From Kitasatospora sp. GAS204B (GTDB lineage Bacteria > Actinomycetota > Actinomycetes > Streptomycetales > Streptomycetaceae): a DNA stretch of 64,000 nucleotides. The notes under the pieces were generated by a model. It worked only from the letters and a program-made list of their open reading frames with translations, made no database searches and was not told the DNA's origin. The DNA is taken from assembly GCF_029892155.1 (NCBI RefSeq), contig NZ_JARZAG010000005.1:248001-312000 (forward strand), read 5' to 3'. Below are positions 46,162-54,888 of the stretch, in pieces (the stretch's first letter is position 1; every line of letters starts with the position of its first letter). A program made the position numbers and the translations under genes.

Positions 46162-46263
46162 TCTTCCGAGTGCTGCTCTGCCTACCGAGCTGACGGCCCC
46201 GCAGGCCCCGCAGGGCCTACCGAACCTGCCCGCCCGAGGTGGCGGCAGCCGACCGGCACACCG

Positions 46264-46506
46264 TCAGCTGTTGAAGCAGGTGTCGCCGAACGCCGGGTTC
46301 AGCAGGCCGATCACGCTGATCGTGTTGCCGCAGACGTTCACCGGGATGTGCACGGGAACCTGGACGACATTGCCGGACGCGACGCCAGGCGAGTGCACCG
46401 CGGCACCCTCGGCACCGGCCCCACCGGTCGCGCTCGCGACACCCGCACCGGCCAGCAGCAGCCCACCGGCCGCAGCCGTGACCATGGCGATCTTCTTGGT
46501 GTTCAT
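46264..46506 (-). CDS. chpH: Short chaplin ChpH
   Basis: 80 aa. Signal peptide (about 1-27, ending ASA) and one chaplin domain (AAVHSPGVASGNVVQVPVHI..CGNTISVIGLLNPAFGDTC) with two cysteines that form the disulfide. Secreted, self-assembling surfactant amyloid for aerial growth. Near-perfect AGGAGGA Shine-Dalgarno. Very close to S. coelicolor ChpH. Confidence 0.95.
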   Translation of the reverse strand: MNTKKIAMVTAAAGGLLLAGAGVASATGGAGAEGAAVHSPGVASGNVVQVPVHIPVNVCGNTISVIGLLNPAFGDTCFNS

Positions 46507-46703
46507 CTTTCCTCCTGATCATCTGAGCGGCCCGGTCCCCGAGCCGCCATAGGAGTGAACGAGGCTCTGCCAAATGGGGTACGCAGCCCCGGATCCATTC
46601 ACCCGCAGCGGTGATGGTTCGCTCTGATGATCGATAGGCGAAAGAGCGGAAGAAACGATTCATCTCGCCGCCGATCACCGCGCCACTCTTCATCCCCTCA
46701 GAT

Positions 46704-46746
46704 GGAAAAGCCCGCCCCGGAAGTCACTCCGACTTCCAGGGCGGGC
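46704..46746 (-). terminator. Intrinsic terminator after M20 peptidase
   Basis: GCCCGCCC-GGAAGTC stem with a 5-base loop (46710-46746) followed by CTTTTC on the minus strand. Confidence 0.8.
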
Positions 46747-46791
46747 CTGACCGCCTTCCAGCTGCCTGCCGCCGCCAGCAGGACTCACCGG

Positions 46792-46840
46792 GCGTCAGCA
46801 CGCGTGAGCAGGTGTCAGCACGCGTGAGCAGGCGTCAGCA
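46792..46840. repeat. 20-bp tandem repeat at peptidase 3' end
   Basis: GTCAGCACGCGTGAGCAGG(C/T) begins at 46794, 46814 and 46834 (last copy partial), running into the M20 stop codon. Confidence 0.7.
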
Positions 46841-48172
46841 GGCGTCGAGGAACCGGTCCAGCACACGCACGCCGAACTTCAACCCCTCGACCGGCACCCG
46901 CTCGTCCACACCGTGGAACATCCCGGCGAAGTCCAGCTCCGGCGGCAGTTGCAGCGGCGCGAAGCCGAAGCAGCGGATCCCGAGGTCCTGGAACGACTTC
47001 GCGTCCGTCCCGCCCGACAGGCAGTACGGCACCGCCCGGGCGATCGGGTCCTCGGCCCGTAGCGCCGACTGCATGGCCTCCACCAGAGCGCCGTCGAAGC
47101 TGGTCTCGATCGCCTTGTCGGAGTGCAGGCTCTCCCGCTTCACCCGCGGCCCGAGCACGCTGTCCAGCTCGGCCAGGAACTCCTCCTCGTACCCGGGCAG
47201 GAACCGCCCGTCCACGTGCGCCGTGGCCTGCCCCGGGATCACGTTCACCTTGTACCCGGCGCCCAGCATGGTCGGCTGCGCGGTGTTGCGCAGCGTGGTG
47301 CCGATCATCTTGGCGATCCCGCCGAGAACGCGCAGGGTCTCGTCCATGTTCTCCGGGTCGAGCGGGACGCCCAGCGCATCGGAGAGCTCGTCCAGGAACG
47401 ACCGGACCGTCTTGGTGATCCGCAGCGGGAACTCGTGCCGGCCGAGCCGGGCCACCGCCTCGCAGAGCTCGGTGATGGCGTTGTCGTCGTTCATCATCGA
47501 CCCGTGCCCGGCCCGACCCTCGACCGTGAGCCGCATCCAGTGCATGCCCTTCTCGGCCGTCTCGATCAGGTACAGCCGCGCCTTGTCGTTGACCGTGAAC
47601 GAGAACCCGCCGACCTCGCCGATCGCCTCGGTGACGCCCTCGAACAGGCCCGGGTGCTTGTCGACCAGGTAGCGCGCCCCGTAGGTGCCACCGGCCTCCT
47701 CGTCCGCGAGGAAAGCGAGCACCAGGTCACGCGGGGGCTTGCGCCCGGTGCGCAGGCGGTCGCGGACGACCGCGAGGGTCATCGCGTCCATGTCCTTCAT
47801 GTCCACGGCGCCGCGCCCCCAGACGCAACCGTCCGCGACCTCGCCGGAGAACGGGTGGTACGTCCAGTCGTCCGCGTTGGCCGGCACCACATCGGTGTGC
47901 CCGTGGATCAGCAGCCCCGGCCGCGACCGGTCCTCACCCTCGATCCGCACCACGGTCGAGGCTCGCCCCTTGGCCGACTCGATGATCTTCGGCTCCAGCC
48001 CGAACTCGGCCAGCTGCTCCGCCACATACTCCGCCGCGGCCCGCTCACCGGGCCCCGACCCGTCCCCGTAGTTACTGGTGTCGATCCGGATCAGATCACG
48101 ACAGATGTCGACGACCTCCGACTCCCCCGTCACCCGCGACCCGCCGGCCCGCTCCGCGTTCGACTCGCTCAC
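46835..48172 (-). CDS. M20/M25/M40 family metallopeptidase (DapE/ArgE-like)
   Basis: 445 aa from GTG 48172 (GAGGAG upstream). Di-zinc amidohydrolase: LIHGHTDVVP (His, Asp), GRGAVDMKD (bridging Asp), LADEEAGG (catalytic Glu, zinc Glu), GMFHGVDERVP (His). Contains the dimerisation lid (about 200-320). Likely a dipeptidase or deacylase; mycobacterial Rv2141c is a plausible counterpart. Confidence 0.93.
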   Translation of the reverse strand: MSESNAERAGGSRVTGESEVVDICRDLIRIDTSNYGDGSGPGERAAAEYVAEQLAEFGLEPKIIESAKGRASTVVRIEGEDRSRPGLLIHGHTDVVPANADDWTYHPFSGEVADGCVWGRGAVDMKDMDAMTLAVVRDRLRTGRKPPRDLVLAFLADEEAGGTYGARYLVDKHPGLFEGVTEAIGEVGGFSFTVNDKARLYLIETAEKGMHWMRLTVEGRAGHGSMMNDDNAITELCEAVARLGRHEFPLRITKTVRSFLDELSDALGVPLDPENMDETLRVLGGIAKMIGTTLRNTAQPTMLGAGYKVNVIPGQATAHVDGRFLPGYEEEFLAELDSVLGPRVKRESLHSDKAIETSFDGALVEAMQSALRAEDPIARAVPYCLSGGTDAKSFQDLGIRCFGFAPLQLPPELDFAGMFHGVDERVPVEGLKFGVRVLDRFLDAC

Positions 48173-48427
48173 GCCCACTCCTCGTCGTCTGGCCCCGCCC
48201 GGCACACCAGTCCGGACCGCCCCCGACCTCGCCGGGAACCTTTCGAGCACGGTCCCGCCATCCTCCCCCACTCCCCGCCCCACCCCAAGGAAATCCCCCC
48301 AGAACCTCTCCGAACCCTTCCGTCCACCCCCCAGCCACCCCCACTCCCCCAGGCTTTTGGGCCCCTGAGCCGATCTTTGCTACAGTTATGCATGTCAGCG
48401 AGGCCGACGGGCCGAGCGGACCACCTA

Positions 48428-48515
48428 GTCCGGGTGGCGGAATGGCAGACGCGCTAGCTTGAGGTGCTAGTGCCCTTTATCGGGCGTGGGGGTTCAAGTC
48501 CCCCCTCGGACACCA
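48428..48515 (+). tRNA. tRNA-Leu (GAG)
   Basis: 88-nt class II tRNA. Acceptor GTCCGGG pairs with CTCGGAC; anticodon stem/loop CTAGC-TTGAGGT-GCTAG gives anticodon GAG; a long variable arm (TGCCCTTTATCGGGCG) typical of Leu; T arm GGGGG-TTCAAGT-CCCCC; CCA encoded at 48513-48515. Confidence 0.97.
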
Positions 48516-48523
48516 GATCGAAT

Positions 48524-48545
48524 AGCCCCCTACCCGGGGCTTTCG
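48524..48545 (+). terminator. tRNA-Leu terminator
   Basis: AGCCCC-N6-GGGGCT hairpin followed by TTTCGTCATTT, eight bases after the tRNA. Confidence 0.75.
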
Positions 48546-48649
48546 TCATTTCTGGGATACCGCGTGACCAACAGCGCCAGCAACGACCTGCACCAGGGCT
48601 GACAGCCCTACCCGGTTCGTGTTGCTCGCGGCCAGCTTCCTGGCTCCGT

Positions 48650-48840
48650 CCTTACGACTGTGCCCGTACCCTCGTGCAACCGGGCCAGTGGTGCCGGACG
48701 TTCGCCGACACCTCTACCGGGTTCTCCCTCGCTTCAGGGCGTTCATCAGGTGGCTGTGTCGCAGGTCGTGAATCCGGAAGTCCTCCGGCAGCCCCCTGCG
48801 TCCGCGTGGCGGTGATCGTGAGCATGCATCGCAGGAAAGT
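48650..48840 (-). pseudogene. Frameshifted tyrosine-integrase remnant
   Basis: On the minus strand GLPEDFRIHDLRHSHLMNALKRG is the box II (HxLRH) region of a phage/AICE tyrosine recombinase. One base appears lost in GGGAGAACCC: the continuation ENPVEVSANVRHHWPGCT is in the next frame. No catalytic Tyr follows. It lies ~150 bp from the tRNA-Leu 3' end, reading toward it, exactly where an integrase gene of a tRNA-integrated element ends. Remnant, not functional. Confidence 0.7.
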
Positions 48841-48867
48841 CCGGTGCATCGATGAACTGCCAGCCCC

Positions 48868-48873
48868 TAGCAT
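48868..48873 (+). promoter_or_regulatory. -10 for leaderless phosphotransferase gene
   Basis: TAGCAT six bases before the GTG start; no Shine-Dalgarno. Confidence 0.45.
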
Positions 48874-48879
48874 GCGTGG

Positions 48880-49803
48880 GTGAATCTTTCGCATCTCGGC
48901 GCGCCGATCAGGCCGATGATCCGCGTCCACGGCGGGTTCGCCAACCGGATGTACCGGCTCGACACTGACCAAGGGTCCTTCGCCGTGAAGGAGTTGAACC
49001 TCGTCGACCGCCGCTGGACCTACCACGTCGAGGACGTGTTCAGGTTCGAGCGGGCGGCCTTCGGCGCCGGCATCCCGATGCCGGAGCCGGTCTCGGCCAG
49101 CCACCACATGCTCGTCCACCGATGGGTCGAGGGAGAAACGGTGCCCGAAGCACCGGTGTCGGCGGCGTACGCGTTCGAGATCGGTGAGGTCCTCGCGCGC
49201 ATCCACGCGCTCGACGTCCCGTGGACCCACGTGTCGGTCGAGGATCCGACGTCACGGGACTGGCCCGAGCTCGCCGAGCGGGCGGCGGCGACCGGACAGC
49301 CGTGGGCCGACGAACTCGCCTCCCACGTCGAGACGTTCCTCGCGATTGCCCACTTCGTCGACACCTGCGAACGGCCAGGCCCCGTCGTGCTGACCCATAA
49401 GGACATCCAACCGTGGAACCTGCTCGCTCGAGAGGGTCGGCCGGTGGTGCTCGACTGGGAGCTCTCGGGGATGCTCGACCTGGCCAGTGAGCTCGGCTCG
49501 ACCGCGCTGAGCCTGGCGAAGGGACCTGGCTTCGACGACATCAAGCCCGCCATCTTCCGCTCGGTCCTCGACGGTTACGTCGCGGGGGGCGGGGCGCTGC
49601 CGCCGTCAGGGCCAAGCTGGTTCGTGTTCATGATCGGCGGCTGGCTGGGGCACACGAGGTGGAACGTCCTCCGGTGCCTCGCCGGTGTCGAGGCGAGCAC
49701 CGGCCCTGACCTCGCGCTGTCGCACGAGTCCGTGCGCAACGGCGTGCGCGGCCTCCCCGACCTGTTCGGCCGACTTCCGGAGCTCGAGGCGCTGCTCGTG
49801 TGA
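48880..49803 (+). CDS. Aminoglycoside phosphotransferase-family protein
   Basis: 307 aa. APH/choline-kinase fold: FAVKELN (ATP Lys), catalytic loop THKDIQPWNLL (HxDxxxxN) and VVLDWELSG (DxE metal site). GTG 48880 appears leaderless. Could phosphorylate a small molecule or antibiotic; substrate not predictable. First gene after the integrase remnant, so possibly cargo. Confidence 0.85.
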   Translation: MNLSHLGAPIRPMIRVHGGFANRMYRLDTDQGSFAVKELNLVDRRWTYHVEDVFRFERAAFGAGIPMPEPVSASHHMLVHRWVEGETVPEAPVSAAYAFEIGEVLARIHALDVPWTHVSVEDPTSRDWPELAERAAATGQPWADELASHVETFLAIAHFVDTCERPGPVVLTHKDIQPWNLLAREGRPVVLDWELSGMLDLASELGSTALSLAKGPGFDDIKPAIFRSVLDGYVAGGGALPPSGPSWFVFMIGGWLGHTRWNVLRCLAGVEASTGPDLALSHESVRNGVRGLPDLFGRLPELEALLV

Positions 49804-49942
49804 CAGCGACCCGCGTCTGTGCTTGGTATGCGGCGTAAGGCGCGCTCCCGACTCCTGCCCAGCCTTGTGCGCCGCGCCGTCCGCCGTCTCCCCTGCCGGC
49901 GAAACCTGAAACGCACCGTCCCGCACACGCTGGCGGCACGGC

Positions 49943-52678
49943 TCACGGCGAGGGCAGCGGGACGGCGTGCGGGGTCTCGTGACGTTGCGGGGTCAGGGTG
50001 CGGACTTGGGCGGGGAAGGCCTGCTCGGCCCAGATGATCTTGCCGTGCGGCGTGTAGCGGGTGCCCCAGCGCTCGGTGAGCTGGGCTACCAGGAACAGGC
50101 CGCGGCCGCCCTCATCGGTGCTCGCCGCGTAGGTCAGGTGCGGCGAGGTGTTGCTGCCGTCGCAGACCTCCAGGATCAGGCTGCGGTCGCGCAGCAGCCT
50201 GACCCGCACCGGGTCCGAGCCGTAGCGGATGGCGTTGGTGACCAGCTCGCTCAGGGCGAGCTCGGTGGCGAAGGACAGCTCGCCCAGGCCCCATTCATCC
50301 AGCGTCGCCGCGCTCCATGCCCGAATGTCGGCGACGGCGGCCGGGTGGGACGGCACGTCGCGCTCGGCGACCCGCTCCGGACCGAGCACCCTGGTCCTGG
50401 CGATCAGCAGTGCCACGTCGTCCTGCGGGTGCTCCGGCAGCAGCGCGTCCAGCACCGCCCGGCAGTTCTCCTCCGGATCCCGGTCGCGCTGCGACAGCGC
50501 CGCGCGCAGCAGGTCCATGCCGACGTCGAAGTCCCGGGTGCGCTCCTCGATCAGGCCGTCGGTGTAGAGCACGATCTGGGTGCCCTCGGTCAGCTCCAGC
50601 TGGGTCGTCTCGTACGGCATCCCGCCCGCGCCGAGCGGCGGGCCGGTCGGCAGGTCCGGGAAGACGACCTTGCCGTCGGGCTCGACCAGCGCGGGCGGCG
50701 GGTGGCCGGCGGTCGCGATGGTGCAGAGCCGGGAGGTCGGGTCGTAGATCGCGTACAGGCAGGTGGCGCCGGTGACGCCGGTGCCGGTACCGCTGTCGGC
50801 CTCCTCCTGGTCGATCCGGTTGACCAGCTCGTCGAGGTGGCCGAGCACCTCGTTGGGCGGCACGTCGAGCGTGGAGAAGTTGTGTACAGCCGTGCGCAGC
50901 CGGCCCATGGTGGCGGCGGCGTGCAGCCCGTGGCCGACCACGTCGCCCACCACCAGGGCGACCCGGCTGCCGGGCAGCGGGATCACGTCGAACCAGTCGC
51001 CGCTCACACCGGACTGCGCGGGCAGGTAACGGTGGGCGACCTCCAGTGCGCTCTGGTCGGGTAGGGCGCGCGGCAGCAGGCTGCGCTGCAGGGTCACGGC
51101 CATGGCGTGCTCGCGGGTGTAACGGCGGGCGTTGTCGATGCTGACGGCGGCCCGCGCGACCAGCTCCTCGGCCAGCGAGCGGTCGTCGTCGTCGAACGGC
51201 TCGGGCTTCTGCGACCGCCAGAAGTTGACGACGCCCAGGACGATGCCGCGGGCCTTCAGCGGGATGGTGATCAGCGTGTGGACGCCGTAGTCCAGGATGT
51301 GCCCGGTCCACGTGGGGTCCTGGGCCCGCCAGCCGTGCGCGACCTCCAGATCGGGGACGACCTGCGAGCGGCCGCTGTCGAAACCGCGGGCCATCGGGGA
51401 GGACGGGATGAAGGCGGTCAGTCGGCCGCAGGGGTAGAACGGGTGGTCGTCGCGGATGCCGTGGACAGCGGTGCGGCGCAGATTGACGGCGCCGCCGGTG
51501 GGCTCCTCGCCCTGCAGCACTGGGTCGGCGAGGTCGACGGTGACGAAGTCCGCGAAGCCGGGCACCGCGACCCCGGCCAGCTCCTCAGCGGTGCGCTCGA
51601 CGTCGAGCGTGGTGCCGATGCCCACGCCGGCCTCATACAGCAGGGCGAGGCGCTGGCCGGCCACCTCGGCCTTGCCGGAGAGAGCGAGCAGCTCCGTGGA
51701 GTCGCGAATGGTGGCGACCGTCCCCATGGCGCGGCTCTGCGGGCCGGTCGGCCGCTGGTTGACCGCGACGAGCCGGCTGCCGACGTGGAGCAGTTCGTCG
51801 GTGACCGTCCGGCCCGACAGCAGCAGGTCGGCGGTCTCGGGGGTGAGACCCTCGATGTCGCCCACGTGCCGGCCCTCAGCCTGCGCGGGCAGACCCAGCA
51901 GCTCGCGCGCCTCGTCATTGGCCAGCAGCAGCTGCCCGTCCTGTCCGACGATGACCACCCCCTCCCGGACCGCGTGCAGGACGGCGTTGTGGTGCTCGTA
52001 CATCCGGGCCAGCTCGCCCGGATCCATGCCGCGGGTCTGGCGCTTCACCCTGCGGGCGATCAGCGCGGTGCCGGTGGTGGCGACCAGGACGGCGACGCCG
52101 CCGGTGCCGAGGATCAGCGGCAGCAGCCGGTTGTCGGCGGCGGTGACGTTCTTGACCTTGAGCCCGGCCGACACCAGGGCGGGTACCGATCCGTCCGGGG
52201 CGGTCACCGGCACGGTCGCCTGGACCTCGTGGCCCAGCGGGCCGTGCACGCTCTCGGTGTAGATCTGCCCGTGGAGGGACGGGCCGATGGTGCCGACGAA
52301 CCGTTGGCCGATCTTGCTCGGCAGCGGGTGCGTGTAGCGGATTCCCTGGTCGTTCATGACCACGATGAAGTCGACGCCGGCCACTTTGCGGGTGGCCTCG
52401 GTGATCGGCTGGAGAATCGCCGAGGGATCGGGCGATTTGAGGGCCGCGAGCAGGCCAGGAGAATGTGCGAAGGTTTCCGCGACCGCAATCGACCTGTTCT
52501 TCGCCTCGGCATCGCTGCTCCGCCGCGACTCCAGGACCTGCGCCAGGATCGCCCCGAGCACGAGGAGGACCACGACCACGAGTTCCAGAGCGAATACCTG
52601 AGTGGCTACGCTGCGTCGGTTTCTCGCGATCAGTGGCTTTCTGAATACGATCTGCGATCGGTCGCCATGTTCGACCAT
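49943..52678 (-). CDS. Membrane PP2C-type (SpoIIE) phosphatase with Cache-PAS-GAF-HATPase
   Basis: 911 aa. TM1 (about 27-48), extracytoplasmic Cache-like sensor (about 55-180), TM2 (about 184-206), PAS (about 225-330), GAF (about 345-530), SpoIIE/PP2C phosphatase (about 550-745; SGDWFDVIPL, GDVVGHGLHAA, YTDGLIEER) and a C-terminal HATPase_c anti-sigma-kinase-like domain (about 765-885; ALSELVTNAIRYG, DEGGRGLFLVAQL). It links an external signal to partner-switching control of a sigma factor. ATG 52678. No anti-anti-sigma gene is adjacent. Confidence 0.92.
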   Translation of the reverse strand: MVEHGDRSQIVFRKPLIARNRRSVATQVFALELVVVVLLVLGAILAQVLESRRSSDAEAKNRSIAVAETFAHSPGLLAALKSPDPSAILQPITEATRKVAGVDFIVVMNDQGIRYTHPLPSKIGQRFVGTIGPSLHGQIYTESVHGPLGHEVQATVPVTAPDGSVPALVSAGLKVKNVTAADNRLLPLILGTGGVAVLVATTGTALIARRVKRQTRGMDPGELARMYEHHNAVLHAVREGVVIVGQDGQLLLANDEARELLGLPAQAEGRHVGDIEGLTPETADLLLSGRTVTDELLHVGSRLVAVNQRPTGPQSRAMGTVATIRDSTELLALSGKAEVAGQRLALLYEAGVGIGTTLDVERTAEELAGVAVPGFADFVTVDLADPVLQGEEPTGGAVNLRRTAVHGIRDDHPFYPCGRLTAFIPSSPMARGFDSGRSQVVPDLEVAHGWRAQDPTWTGHILDYGVHTLITIPLKARGIVLGVVNFWRSQKPEPFDDDDRSLAEELVARAAVSIDNARRYTREHAMAVTLQRSLLPRALPDQSALEVAHRYLPAQSGVSGDWFDVIPLPGSRVALVVGDVVGHGLHAAATMGRLRTAVHNFSTLDVPPNEVLGHLDELVNRIDQEEADSGTGTGVTGATCLYAIYDPTSRLCTIATAGHPPPALVEPDGKVVFPDLPTGPPLGAGGMPYETTQLELTEGTQIVLYTDGLIEERTRDFDVGMDLLRAALSQRDRDPEENCRAVLDALLPEHPQDDVALLIARTRVLGPERVAERDVPSHPAAVADIRAWSAATLDEWGLGELSFATELALSELVTNAIRYGSDPVRVRLLRDRSLILEVCDGSNTSPHLTYAASTDEGGRGLFLVAQLTERWGTRYTPHGKIIWAEQAFPAQVRTLTPQRHETPHAVPLPSP

Positions 52679-52951
52679 GCTGTCATGTCTAGCACCGTGC
52701 CCGGATTTTTCCGCCAGGCTTTCTTCGTTGTCTCACTCCTCGGATTCCTGCCGTCCGCGTTCTCTGCCCCGGACAGTCACGCTCGGTGACCGTGCTGAGC
52801 TCGCCAGACGAGCCGGCCTGCCGCGGTGCACCGCCGTGCTCGCGTGCCGCGCCGGGCCGTCTACGTCGCAGGTGGTCTGTGCGGTGGGTCGGCCGGTGAC
52901 ATCACCGTCGGGCGGCGCTGCGCGGGGGCCGCCGGAACGGGACCATGCTGC

Positions 52952-53278
52952 TCAGCTGAGGAAGTCGACGCGGTCGATGAGACCTTCGCGCACACGGTAG
53001 GCCACCAGGACGCGGATCGGTTCGTCGGCCAGGCCATGCGCGAGTTCGTGGTCGACCACCCAGTCGCCTTCGGTGAGCCGCCCCAGGATCTCCGCCCGGC
53101 AGCGGCCTTCGGCGAAGAGTCCGGCGTATGCGTCACGCAGAGCTTGACGGCCCTGCATGGGGCTGCCGTTGCGCCGCTGGACCAGGACGTCCTCGGCGTA
53201 GGTGGCGGCGAAGGCGTCCACATCGTGGCTGTTGTAGGCGGCGAGCTGCTGCTCGACCACTTCGCGGGGATCGGTCAT
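52952..53278 (-). CDS. NTF2-like (SnoaL-type) protein
   Basis: 108 aa from ATG 53278 (MTDPREVVEQQLAAYNSHDVDAFAATYAEDV). Cone-shaped NTF2 fold used by polyketide cyclases, steroid isomerases and orphan ligand-binding proteins; no active-site assignment possible. Codons 4-14 form one arm of a perfect 32-bp inverted repeat. Confidence 0.85.
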   Translation of the reverse strand: MTDPREVVEQQLAAYNSHDVDAFAATYAEDVLVQRRNGSPMQGRQALRDAYAGLFAEGRCRAEILGRLTEGDWVVDHELAHGLADEPIRVLVAYRVREGLIDRVDFLS

Positions 53279-53332
53279 GCCTGTGATCATTCCTCACCAA
53301 CCCGCGAAGTGGTCGAGCAGCAGCTCGCCGCC
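53237..53332. repeat. Perfect 32-bp inverted repeat around a gene start
   Basis: Arms 53237-53268 and 53301-53332 are exactly complementary, 32-base spacer. The spacer contains the ATG of the NTF2-like gene. Confidence 0.95.
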
Positions 53333-53607
53333 TGTGATCCATCGGCCGCTCGTCGGGCCGGCCCAGGTCATGGCCTGGCTCAGCGTGGGACAACTGGCCA
53401 CCACCGGAGCCCCTTGACTGGTGCTCACGTCTTCGACGCGTCCAGCAGCAGTCATCCGGTACGAACACGAAGACCGCACCAGCTGCGGGCCACGGCATAT
53501 TCGTGGCTTCCGCCAATGCGACGCCCGGCCGATGGGAGGAAGACTTCCCGCCAAGGGCTGCGGCCTGTCCCGAAGGCCGACGCCAAGGACAGAGGGGGAA
53601 CAGCACG
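53279..53607. other. Intergenic region with gene-tail fragment
   Basis: About 330 bases. The minus strand reads TSGRWITGGELLLDHFAGW then stop (53294), which looks like the C-terminal end of a lost gene whose last codons form the right arm of the inverted repeat. Contains the methyltransferase leader. Confidence 0.35.
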
Positions 53608-54348
53608 ATGAGCGGTCAGCTGTACGACGAGATCGGCGAGGCGTTCGAGGGCTTCAAGACCCTCCCTCTCGCGCGCTACGCGGAGGTGCCCGGCTTCCTC
53701 GCCCTCGTCGGCGATGTGAACGGCAAGTCGATCCTCGACCTGGCCTCCGGAACCGGCTTCTACAGCCGGGAGTTCAAGCGCCGCGGCGCGTCCCACGTCC
53801 TCGGCGTGGACATCTCCTCCGCGATGGTCGACGCGGCCCGGGGCCTGGAGGACAGCGACCCCCTGGGCGTGCACTACGAGGTCGGCGACGTCGCCGAACT
53901 GCGCACCTTCGAGCAGCGCTTCGACATCGCGGTTGCGGTCCAGCTGTTCAACTACGCCGAGGACGTCGCCACCATCGAGCGGATGTGCCACAACATCCGC
54001 CGCAGCATCGCGGAGGGCGCCGAGTTCTTCGTCTTCACGCAGAACCCGGACTTCCGTTTCGACGGGCCGTCCCTGGCCAAGTACGGCTTCCTGTGCGAAT
54101 CGCTCGGCGAGGAAACCGAGATCGGCCCGCGCGAGCGGCTCACCGCGCTCCTCGACCCGCCGATCTCGTTCGTCGCGAACCCGCCCAGCCGCGAGGTCTT
54201 CGAGAAGTGCCTGCGGGCGGCCGGATTCAACGAGGTCACCTGGGTTCCCCTGGAGGTCTCCGCCGCCGGCGTGCGCGAATACGGCAGGGACTTCTGGGAC
54301 GACTACGCCGCCAACCCCCCGCTGACGATGCTGCGCTGCCGCGCCTGA
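53608..54348 (+). CDS. Class I SAM-dependent methyltransferase
   Basis: 246 aa from ATG 53608 with GAGGGGG ten bases upstream. Rossmann core: motif I ILDLASGTGFYSREF (about 42-56), GVDISSAMVDAA (acidic loop), IAVAVQLFNYAED (motif IV region). Resembles toxoflavin/UbiE-like small-molecule methyltransferases. Substrate unknown. Confidence 0.88.
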   Translation: MSGQLYDEIGEAFEGFKTLPLARYAEVPGFLALVGDVNGKSILDLASGTGFYSREFKRRGASHVLGVDISSAMVDAARGLEDSDPLGVHYEVGDVAELRTFEQRFDIAVAVQLFNYAEDVATIERMCHNIRRSIAEGAEFFVFTQNPDFRFDGPSLAKYGFLCESLGEETEIGPRERLTALLDPPISFVANPPSREVFEKCLRAAGFNEVTWVPLEVSAAGVREYGRDFWDDYAANPPLTMLRCRA

Positions 54349-54398
54349 CCCCGAGCGGCCGTCCCCTGTTCAGCCGAGGACGGGCCGCCATCCGGCAT

Positions 54399-54438
54399 CA
54401 GGCACCAGGCACCAGGCACCAGGCACCAGGCACCAGGC
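54399..54438. repeat. 7-bp tandem repeat CAGGCAC
   Basis: Five perfect copies plus a partial one, directly after the methyltransferase gene. Confidence 0.95.
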
Positions 54439-54531
54439 CGGCCACCTCGAGTGCGGGCTGAATCCGATCGGCCGGTGCGCGTCGCGGCGGATCGCCGCGT
54501 ACAGATCGACCTTGGGCTGCGGCAGCACCCG

Positions 54532-54597
54532 AGTCGGCAGCAGTCGGAAGGCGGCGAACACGTTGCTGACGATCAGGTACGCCAAGCGAAGCAACAC
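54532..54597 (-). pseudogene. IS transposase N-terminal fragment
   Basis: MLLRLAYLIVSNVFAAFRLLP matches from memory the N-terminus of a common Streptomyces integrase-core transposase family (VLLRLAYLxVTNxFAxLRLLP), then diverges into unrelated sequence. Remnant. Confidence 0.45.
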
Positions 54598-54888
54598 GAC
54601 TGATCATCCTGCGCCAGCCGCCCACAAGCCCTTGAACTGCACGGATGACATTCTCGGCAGGCGCGGACTCGTGTGCGGCTTTCGGTCCTGACAAGTCAAT
54701 ACGCCTGATCAAAATGACTCACAACTGGATTCGGCACTACGGAGCGTGAATCCGAAAGCGGTACCCGTACCGACTGTTCCCACACGACGACCGCTCGGCT
54801 AGAGTCAGCTGGCGCACCACAAACACGGGCCGACGTCACCGAGTTCAGGTCCGTGAGCCGTAGGGCAAAGACTCATCAGGGGGGTTTG

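Larger units (their letters stand above)
54349..54888. other. Intergenic region with repeats and IS fragment
   Basis: About 540 bases: 7-bp tandem repeats, an IS transposase N-terminal fragment (54532-54597, minus), then an AT-richer stretch leading to the P450 gene. TTCCCA-N17-TAGAGT (54777-54805) is a weak promoter candidate for the P450. Confidence 0.45.
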
